Shown one piece after another: positions 1 to 5,021 of a DNA stretch of 5,589 nt (its first letter is position 1; every line of letters begins with the position of its first letter). The position numbers and the translations under genes are program-made. Source of the stretch: Streptococcaceae bacterium (lineage in GTDB: Bacteria; Bacillota; Bacilli; Lactobacillales; Streptococcaceae); contig WREM01000077.1 of the NCBI GenBank assembly GCA_009779335.1, positions 1 to 5,589 on the forward strand, written 5' to 3'. The notes beneath the pieces are model-generated. The model saw only the letters and a list, made by a program, of their open reading frames with translations, had not been told where the DNA came from and did no database searches.

Positions 1-630
1 ACCTTGCTCTACAACTACTCGATTATCATATTTATAGGCTTCATTGAGTCCTGCTTGCAAGTCTTCTAATCGATCAATCTTAGAAATCCCTACACTTGAA
101 CCCATATTGGCAGGTTTCACAAAGACAGGAAAAGTCAGTTTTTCTTTGACCTGACTGATCGCCTCTGATTGATTTTCTCCATCAAAAGCCGATACATAAG
201 GCACTTGTGGGACACCAATATTTTCAAATATGTGCTTGGCTAACATCTTGTCCATAGTTGCTGATGCTGACAAGATGTTAGGTCCTATGTAGGCCAATTT
301 AAGAATCTCTAAGAATCCTTGGATAGAACCATCTTCTCCCATAGGCCCATGAAGCACAGGAAAGACTACTCCCCCTGCTTCATAAATAGCTGATGGAGAA
401 ATTTTGTCCTCGCTTTGCACAGAGGGATTAGTCATGAGCTTTTCATTTTCAGAGGGTTGACTTTCAAAGATTTGTGTCTTTATGAAATCTCCTTCTTGCG
501 TGATGAAATACGTCTTAACTGTAAATTTATCATAGTTAACAGCACGCATGACCGACTCAGCAGAAAGCACTGAAACTTCACGCTCAGCACTTCTCCCACC
601 ATATAATAAAATTAATGTTTCTTTTGACAT
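1..630 (-). CDS. ddl: D-alanine--D-alanine ligase, N-terminal 210 codons (cut by window edge)
   Basis: Ddl joins two D-alanines using ATP in the cytoplasm. The dipeptide is then added to the muropeptide precursor by MurF, and it is the part of the stem peptide that penicillin-binding proteins later recognise. The translated frame starts MSKETLILLYGGRSAEREVS. The LYGGRSAEREVS stretch (residues 9-20) is the N-terminal substrate-binding motif of the family, with the conserved Glu at 16. HGPMGEDGSIQGFLE (94-108) is the second hallmark block. The ATP-grasp domain begins around FPVFVKPANMGSSVGISK (167-184), which contains the nucleotide-binding lysine and the Ser/Gly loop. The family is usually about 350 residues, so roughly 140 residues lie beyond position 1. 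The frame is open throughout, with no sign of damage. The start is the ATG at 628-630, preceded by AAAGGA 10 nt upstream. It follows recR after 32 bp with no visible promoter, so it is probably co-transcribed with pbp2b and recR. In streptococci murF often follows; that would be off-window here. Confidence 0.96.
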   Translation of the reverse strand, partial: MSKETLILLYGGRSAEREVSVLSAESVMRAVNYDKFTVKTYFITQEGDFIKTQIFESQPSENEKLMTNPSVQSEDKISPSAIYEAGGVVFPVLHGPMGEDGSIQGFLEILKLAYIGPNILSASATMDKMLAKHIFENIGVPQVPYVSAFDGENQSEAISQVKEKLTFPVFVKPANMGSSVGISKIDRLEDLQAGLNEAYKYDNRVVVEQG

Positions 631-640
631 CTTCCTTGAA

Positions 641-646
641 TCCTTT
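641..646 (-). promoter_or_regulatory. Ribosome binding site of ddl
   Basis: On the minus strand AAAGGA lies 10 nt before the ddl ATG. A second purine block (AAGGAAG, 631-637) touches the start codon and is too close to serve. The site lies in the 32-bp recR-ddl gap, which has room for translation signals but no recognisable promoter. Confidence 0.6.
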
Positions 647-662
647 ACTATGACAGCAAATT

Positions 663-1259
663 TTAAAGCTCTTGCCTATTCTCCACCGCTTTTGACAGGG
701 TAATTTCATCTGCATATTCTATATCTGAACCAACCGCAAGACCTCGAGCAAGCCGAGTAACCTTGATTCCTGCAGGTTTTATCATCCGTGACAGGTACAT
801 TGCCGTAGCTTCCCCGTCACTATTGGCATTTGTGGCTACAATCACCTCTTGAACCTCACTGTCCATCAAACGAGTGATGAGACTCTTGATATTAATTTCA
901 TCAGGACTAATGCCATTCAGCGGAGAAATTGCCCCATGCAAAACATGATACAATCCATTGTACTCACGCATTTTCTCGAGAGCCAAGACGTCTTTGCTCT
1001 CCTCAACAACCAAAATAATCGTTTTATCCCTTGATTGATCTTGACAAATGGCACAGGGGTCTTGTTCAGTCAGATTTCCACAAATAGAACAAAACATGAG
1101 GTCTCGCTTAGCGGACAATAGATTTTTTGCAAATTCATTAATGTCCTGATCCTCCATGCCAATGGTATAGAAAGCTAGACGTGTTGCTGTTTTCTGCCCG
1201 ATTCCGGGGAGCTTGCTGAAAGATTCCATAAGCTTTGCAATAGGTTCTGGATAATACAT
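663..1259 (-). CDS. recR: Recombination mediator protein RecR
   Basis: RecR works with RecO (and RecF) to load RecA onto SSB-coated single-stranded DNA at gaps and breaks, and it forms a ring-shaped clamp. The 198-residue length is typical. The domains appear in the expected order. A helix-hairpin-helix lies around 13-30 (SFSKLPGIGQKTATRLAF). A four-cysteine zinc finger has C57, C60, C69 and C72 (CSIC and CAIC pairs). A Toprim domain covers about 80-175, with the acidic VVEES segment at 84-88 and ATNANSDGEATA at 142-153. The C-terminal conserved block ARGLAVGSDIEYADE is at 171-185. No key residue is missing. The ATG at 1257-1259 has a strong purine-rich site just upstream. It sits 20 bp after the pbp2b stop and 32 bp before ddl, with no promoter visible in either gap. 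It is therefore probably expressed as the middle gene of the wall-synthesis operon, an arrangement known from streptococci. Confidence 0.98.
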   Translation of the reverse strand: MYYPEPIAKLMESFSKLPGIGQKTATRLAFYTIGMEDQDINEFAKNLLSAKRDLMFCSICGNLTEQDPCAICQDQSRDKTIILVVEESKDVLALEKMREYNGLYHVLHGAISPLNGISPDEINIKSLITRLMDSEVQEVIVATNANSDGEATAMYLSRMIKPAGIKVTRLARGLAVGSDIEYADEITLSKAVENRQEL

Positions 1260-1262
1260 GGC

Positions 1263-1270
1263 TCCCCTTT
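1263..1270 (-). promoter_or_regulatory. Ribosome binding site of recR
   Basis: AAAGGGGA on the minus strand ends only 3 nt before the recR ATG, so the AAGGGG core is about 4 nt from the start codon. The match is strong but the spacing is short. It lies inside the 20-bp gap after pbp2b, so the ribosome finishing pbp2b would cover it; translational coupling is plausible. Confidence 0.6.
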
Positions 1271-1279
1271 CTGAGTTAT

Positions 1280-3418
1280 TTATTTGAATTTGTATGTACT
1301 GCCGTAAAGATTGACAATGTCATTTGTTATGAGCTGTCCTATCTTAGAAGTGAAACCTCCATCTTTTACAGTGGTATTTGGCACCATGACTCCAATGGCG
1401 ATTTGTGGATTTTCCGTTGGGGCAAAAGCCACCACATTCTCAACTGTTACATGAGCACCATTTGGGGCTACTGTTTCGGCTGTCCCTGTTTTAGCAGAAA
1501 TGGAATAATTTGCTCCCTGTGATTGTCGCATAAAATACCCTGTAGCTCCTAGTTGCCCATTGACATAATCATTTCCATTAACGACTTGATACATTCCCTC
1601 GTGCAAGAGAGACATGTTATCAGAACTGATATTAACCTGATCCATGGTCTTGGCTTGGACGGTCTGTGCAAGTTGACCTAGTGTTCCTGTATTATTCTTG
1701 TCTGTATAAATCCCCTCAACAAGATGTGGAGCAAGTCGTGTCCCGTTATTAGCCAACGTTGTAGCATAGGTTGCTAACTGCAATGGAGTATAGTTATCAT
1801 ACTGCCCGAACGCTTCAAAGAGTAGATTGGCAATATCAGAGCTAGACGCATTAGTAGGATTGATTAATCCAATACTTTCTCCCGGCACATCAAATCCTGT
1901 ATCTGTACCCAATCCATACTGGGCATAAGCTGCACGAAGTTCATTATAGACCTTGACACGATTGGTATCAGAGACTGTCATGTTTGGCGTGTAAGGCTGT
2001 CCTAACATCTTGAGTGCCACTTGTACCATATAGGTATTAGAGGAATACTCTAAAGCCTGTACGACATTGATAGGTAAGAGACCATTAGTAAACCATGATT
2101 GGATGGTTGAGCTTCCTCCAAGTGTGATTGGTTGGTCATCAAGCACTTGATTGCCTGAGATAGCTCCTGCATTCCAACCTGCTGTCAATGTGGCAGGCTT
2201 AACAACAGATCCCGGTGTGAAGACATCTTGGAAGGTTCCCATTGTGTTATTGGTAATCTCCCCAGTAGAAGGATCTCGCTTGATTCCTGACATGGCAAGT
2301 ACGCCACCTGTCTTGCTGTCCATGACAACAGCATAAGCCCCATTGGCATTGTCCCCATATCCATCTGCAATCATGGCATTCATTTCATTTCTTAGGATAT
2401 TATCCACAGAATTTTGGAAATCAAGGTCAATGGTCAGTTTAAGATTACCACCTTTTTGCCCCTGTTGCACAAGGGTAGTTCCCATGATATTCCCATTACT
2501 GTCTGTATTGATGTCAGAAATGGTTTTCTTTCCTTGAAGTATATTTTCGTAAGATTTTTCAAGGTAGGCTGTTCCTACACGGTCATTGCGTTGATAGCCT
2601 TTCTTCAGATAAGCATCCAAGTCTTCCGCAGGAATCCCCTGCTTAGAGGTCGTTACTGTCCCTAAAAGTGGAGTCAAGTCATTCTGAGCGTAGTTTCTAT
2701 TCCATGTTACACCAATAGATACGCCTGCTAAATCTCCCTCATGAGCACTTATATAAGCTTCTTGCTCAGGCGTGATATTCCCTTGAGCAATGACTGTTGT
2801 ACTATAAGTCGTGGTGCTGTTCATTTCTTTGAATAATTCTGCCGCAAATGTGTCCTTAGCAGAGAAGTTTAAGACACTGTCAGATACTTTCGTTACTTCT
2901 AAAGCATACAAAGCACCTGCTGATAATGGATTCCCGTTTGAATCTGTTGTCTCTTTTGGTGTTAATGTATCACCAATTTTCTGTAAGTTTTGTGGATCGG
3001 CAAGGTAGAAGTCAATCTTGTCACGCTGAGTCAAATCTGTGATGGCAGTATCAGGTGTCAAAACATCTGTCAATTTAGTAGCAATGGTCCGCATATCACT
3101 GGCAGCGACGTTATTTCCTCGTGTATAATTTACCGCTTGAATAGCCGAAGTTGTAGCAAGGGGTCTCCCCTTAGCATCATAGATATTTCCACGCAAGGCT
3201 CCTTGAACAATCTGTGTTGTCGTCCCATTAGAGCTAGCCATTTGTGCCTCATAAAAGCTCTTGTTCATGATTTGCATCTGAAAAAGCTTCCCTATCAAAA
3301 CTAAAAACAGTAAACCAATGACAAAAAGGAGTAGCTTCACTCGGCGACCCGTTATTTTAGCATTTTTTTTCAAAAATTCAGATTGTTCTTCTTTACTATT
3401 TTTATAACTCTTAGGCAT
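1280..3418 (-). CDS. pbp2b: Class B penicillin-binding protein 2b (peptidoglycan transpeptidase)
   Basis: This is a monofunctional DD-transpeptidase of the PBP2b type. In ovoid cocci that group cross-links peptidoglycan during lateral (peripheral) elongation, alongside RodA, and is a main beta-lactam target. Numbered from the chosen start (712 aa), it has a short basic cytoplasmic tail. One membrane anchor follows at about 27-46 (VKLLLFVIGLLFLVLIGKLF), then the class B pedestal motif RGNIYDAKGRPLA at 76-88. The transpeptidase domain has all three active-site motifs: SVVK with nucleophile Ser404 and Lys407, SSN at 459-461, and KTGT at 643-646. The residue after SSN is Thr, as in penicillin-susceptible pneumococcal PBP2b. 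The length and the pattern VGTAYLEKSYENILQGKK match streptococcal PBP2b. An in-frame ATG 12 nt upstream (3428-3430, MEKIM) would give 716 aa but lacks a ribosome binding site; the ATG at 3416-3418 has GGAGA at good spacing. It is first gene of the apparent pbp2b-recR-ddl operon. Confidence 0.96.
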   Translation of the reverse strand: MPKSYKNSKEEQSEFLKKNAKITGRRVKLLLFVIGLLFLVLIGKLFQMQIMNKSFYEAQMASSNGTTTQIVQGALRGNIYDAKGRPLATTSAIQAVNYTRGNNVAASDMRTIATKLTDVLTPDTAITDLTQRDKIDFYLADPQNLQKIGDTLTPKETTDSNGNPLSAGALYALEVTKVSDSVLNFSAKDTFAAELFKEMNSTTTYSTTVIAQGNITPEQEAYISAHEGDLAGVSIGVTWNRNYAQNDLTPLLGTVTTSKQGIPAEDLDAYLKKGYQRNDRVGTAYLEKSYENILQGKKTISDINTDSNGNIMGTTLVQQGQKGGNLKLTIDLDFQNSVDNILRNEMNAMIADGYGDNANGAYAVVMDSKTGGVLAMSGIKRDPSTGEITNNTMGTFQDVFTPGSVVKPATLTAGWNAGAISGNQVLDDQPITLGGSSTIQSWFTNGLLPINVVQALEYSSNTYMVQVALKMLGQPYTPNMTVSDTNRVKVYNELRAAYAQYGLGTDTGFDVPGESIGLINPTNASSSDIANLLFEAFGQYDNYTPLQLATYATTLANNGTRLAPHLVEGIYTDKNNTGTLGQLAQTVQAKTMDQVNISSDNMSLLHEGMYQVVNGNDYVNGQLGATGYFMRQSQGANYSISAKTGTAETVAPNGAHVTVENVVAFAPTENPQIAIGVMVPNTTVKDGGFTSKIGQLITNDIVNLYGSTYKFK

Positions 3419-3423
3419 TATTT

Positions 3424-3428
3424 TCTCC
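3424..3428 (-). promoter_or_regulatory. Ribosome binding site that decides the pbp2b start
   Basis: GGAGA on the minus strand is followed by 5 nt and then the ATG at 3416-3418. It overlaps the alternative upstream ATG (3428-3430), which itself has only GATTTTGC before it and no purine-rich site. This favours the shorter PBP2b product beginning MPKSYKNSKEE. Confidence 0.65.
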
Positions 3429-3456
3429 ATGCAAAATCTTAAAGCACTATCTCTTT

Positions 3457-3486
3457 ATTTTACCACACTTTTTATACCCTATTCAA
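3457..3486 (-). promoter_or_regulatory. Promoter of the pbp2b-recR-ddl operon
   Basis: On the minus strand a -35 box TTGAAT (3481-3486, 4 of 6 consensus positions) and a -10 box TAAAAT (3457-3462) are separated by 18 nt. The -10 has an upstream TG (TGGTAAAAT), the extended form common in streptococci. The predicted start of transcription is near 3450, giving a leader of about 30 nt before the pbp2b ATG. A TATAAA 12 nt further upstream is a weaker candidate, since no -35 sits at a workable distance. No regulatory site is evident. Confidence 0.6.
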
Positions 3487-3494
3487 TATAAGAC

Positions 3495-3523
3495 AAATAA
3501 AAAAATAGTCAAAAACTATTTTT
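3495..3523 (-). terminator. AT-rich terminator-like hairpin after gnd
   Basis: On the minus strand AAAAATAGT (3515-3523) pairs perfectly with ACTATTTTT (3501-3509) around the five-base loop TTTTG, and a T-rich tail continues to 3495. The stem starts inside the gnd stop codon (3522-3524). It has nine pairs but only one G-C, so it is likely a leaky terminator. The hairpin is symmetric enough that its other strand also ends in a T-run. Confidence 0.55.
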
Positions 3524-4946
3524 ACTTATCCTCTGAATACCAATCGTAATGATAAATTCCTTCTCTATCTGTACGCTCGTATGTATGGGCACCGAAGTAA
3601 TCTCGTTGTGCCTGTATCAGATTTGCTGGTAATTGGGCTGAACGATAGCTGTCATAATAGCTGATGGCTGATGAGAATGTAGGTGTAGGCACTCCTGCTT
3701 TAACTGCAAGAACAATCACATCACGCACAGTCTCTTGATATTTCTTGGTAATTTCTACAAAGTAGTCATCCAAGAGTAAATTCTCAAGTTGAGGGTTTTT
3801 GTTATAAGCATCTGTAATGTTTTGTAAGAACTCGGCACGAATGATACATCCTGCACGCCAGATTTTCGCAATTTTAGCGTAAGGTAAATTCCAGTCATAC
3901 TCACTAGATGCCACACGCAGCTGTGCAAATCCTTGTGCATAAGACATAATTTTTGAGAAATAGAGGGCTTGACGGATTTTTTCCACCAATTCCTTCTTGT
4001 CCTCAGAAAGCTCAATCGATGGACCTGACAGAATTTGACTTGCTTTCACACGTTCATCCTTATAGGTTGAGATAAATCTGGCAAAAACAGATTCTGTGAT
4101 AAGAGGCAATGGTACACCTAAATCCAAGGCAGACTGTGACGTCCATTTTCCTGTTCCTTTGTTTCCTGCTTTATCCATGATGAGATCTACCATATCTTGA
4201 CCTGAACCTAAGTCATCTTTGTGCTTAAGCACTTCTTTCGTAATTTCAATCAGGTAGCTGTCTAGCTCTCCCTCATTCCATTCCTCAAAAATAGCCTGAA
4301 TTTCAGCATTCGATAGCCCGAGTACACGCTTCATCAAATCATAGGACTCTGCGATGAGTTGCATATCTCCGTATTCGATTCCATTATGTACCATCTTGAC
4401 AAAATGCCCTGCACCGTTTGGTCCCATATAGTCCACACAAGGTTCCCCATCTTGTGGAGCTTTGGCAGAAATCTGCTCAAAGATAGGAGCAATCAAGTCA
4501 TAAGCTTCCTTTTGCCCTCCGGGCATAATAGACGGACCTTCTAAGGCTCCTTTTTCACCACCTGAGACACCTGTCCCAATAAAGTTGATTCCTGAGTCTG
4601 CAAGCTCTGCATTACGACGCATGGTATCAGGGAAGTGTGTGTTCCCTCCGTCAATGAGAATATCACCCTTATCCAAATGCGGCAAAAGCGACTGAATTGT
4701 CGCATCTGTTGCAGTCCCTGCTTGTACCATGAGCATGATACGACGAGGCTTTTCAAGACTAGCGACAAACTCTTCAATCGTCTTTGTCAAGACAAGATTC
4801 TTATCAGGATTCTCCGCAACAACCTCCTCCGTCTTACTTGTTGTACGGTTGTATAATGCCACGGTGTAGCCACGACTTTCTACATTAAGGGCAAGATTCT
4901 TCCCCATGACTGCCATACCTACAACTCCAAAATTTGCTTCTGTCAT
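3522..4946 (-). CDS. gnd: 6-phosphogluconate dehydrogenase, decarboxylating (NADP-type)
   Basis: Gnd oxidises and decarboxylates 6-phosphogluconate to ribulose 5-phosphate, making NADPH and feeding ribose for nucleotides. It is cytoplasmic and normally a homodimer. The 474-residue length is standard for the long (classical) form. The N-terminal Rossmann fold has GVVGMAVMG (7-15). It is followed by NRTTSK (33-38), the Arg/Thr that recognise the NADP 2'-phosphate. Substrate-binding blocks are LIDGGNTHFPDT (97-108) and GVSGGEKGA (126-134). FVKMVHNGIEYGD (182-194) carries the catalytic Lys184, Asn188 and Glu191. The C-terminal tail RDYFGAHTYERTD (448-460) supplies Arg and His from the partner subunit. 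The frame is intact. The ATG at 4944-4946 has GAGGAG 7 nt upstream. It seems to be a single-gene unit with its own promoter and a weak terminator, transcribed from next to the CRISPR array. Nothing links it functionally to the array. Confidence 0.98.
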   Translation of the reverse strand: MTEANFGVVGMAVMGKNLALNVESRGYTVALYNRTTSKTEEVVAENPDKNLVLTKTIEEFVASLEKPRRIMLMVQAGTATDATIQSLLPHLDKGDILIDGGNTHFPDTMRRNAELADSGINFIGTGVSGGEKGALEGPSIMPGGQKEAYDLIAPIFEQISAKAPQDGEPCVDYMGPNGAGHFVKMVHNGIEYGDMQLIAESYDLMKRVLGLSNAEIQAIFEEWNEGELDSYLIEITKEVLKHKDDLGSGQDMVDLIMDKAGNKGTGKWTSQSALDLGVPLPLITESVFARFISTYKDERVKASQILSGPSIELSEDKKELVEKIRQALYFSKIMSYAQGFAQLRVASSEYDWNLPYAKIAKIWRAGCIIRAEFLQNITDAYNKNPQLENLLLDDYFVEITKKYQETVRDVIVLAVKAGVPTPTFSSAISYYDSYRSAQLPANLIQAQRDYFGAHTYERTDREGIYHYDWYSEDK

Positions 4947-4953
4947 CTCTTTT

Positions 4954-4960
4954 CTCCTCT
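4954..4960 (-). promoter_or_regulatory. Ribosome binding site of gnd
   Basis: AGAGGAG on the minus strand is separated by 7 nt (AAAAGAG) from the gnd ATG at 4944-4946. This is near-ideal spacing and confirms the start codon; the protein also begins exactly where the family does (MTEANFGVVGMAVMG). Confidence 0.75.
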
Positions 4961-4976
4961 AGTAATTTCTATATAC

Positions 4977-4985
4977 ATTATAACA
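4977..4985 (-). promoter_or_regulatory. TG-extended -10 promoter of gnd
   Basis: TGTTATAAT on the minus strand is a perfect -10 hexamer with the extended TGN element. No convincing -35 is found 16-18 nt upstream (the hexamer at 5000-5005 reads GGAGTA), which an extended -10 can tolerate. Transcription should start near 4970, leaving a leader of about 24 nt. The upstream edge touches the T-tract of the terminator-like hairpin following the CRISPR array. Confidence 0.6.
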
Positions 4986-5009
4986 AAAAAGGAAGTAACT
5001 ACTCCTTTT
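4985..5009 (-). terminator. Terminator-like hairpin between the CRISPR array and gnd
   Basis: On the minus strand AAAAGGA (5003-5009) pairs with TCCTTTT (4987-4993), extended by GT/AC pairs with one bulged base. A run of six T follows (4985-4990, partly in the stem). It lies 12 bp past the last repeat. If the array is transcribed on the minus strand, this is in the right place to end the precursor crRNA. The stem is short and AT-rich, so termination may be partial. Confidence 0.45.
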
Positions 5010-5012
5010 CTA

Positions 5013-5021
5013 GTTTTAGTC
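5013..5021 (+). repeat. Nine-base stub resembling the repeat end, directly abutting the array
   Basis: GTTTTAGTC on the plus strand lies immediately before the first repeat, which begins GTTTTACTG. The first six bases are identical and the last three differ. It could be the decayed remnant of a further repeat or chance in an AT-rich gap; nothing beyond nine bases matches the repeat. Confidence 0.3.

Noticed and set aside
849..1034. Plus-strand frame of 61 codons inside recR
   Set aside because: It is antisense to an intact recR, with no upstream signals and no recognisable domain.
2151..3304. Several plus-strand and minus-strand open frames of 61-104 codons inside pbp2b
   Set aside because: They lie wholly within an intact, clearly recognised gene. 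They lack family features, and none has a convincing ribosome binding site or promoter.
3463..3480. TATAAA upstream of pbp2b as the main -10 box
   Set aside because: No -35-like hexamer lies 16-18 nt upstream, whereas the TG-extended TAAAAT further downstream has TTGAAT at 18 nt.
3755..4856. Frames of 61-86 codons on both strands inside gnd
   Set aside because: They are out-of-frame shadows of gnd, whose full-length protein is unmistakable. Their composition is not protein-like.
4947..5021. The 75-bp gap as a CRISPR leader, with the array transcribed on the plus strand
   Set aside because: It is short, already holds the gnd promoter and ribosome binding site, and shows no clear array promoter pointing right. 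The repeat matches the CRISPR1 type II-A family better on the minus strand. The option is not fully excluded because the terminal repeat here is undamaged.
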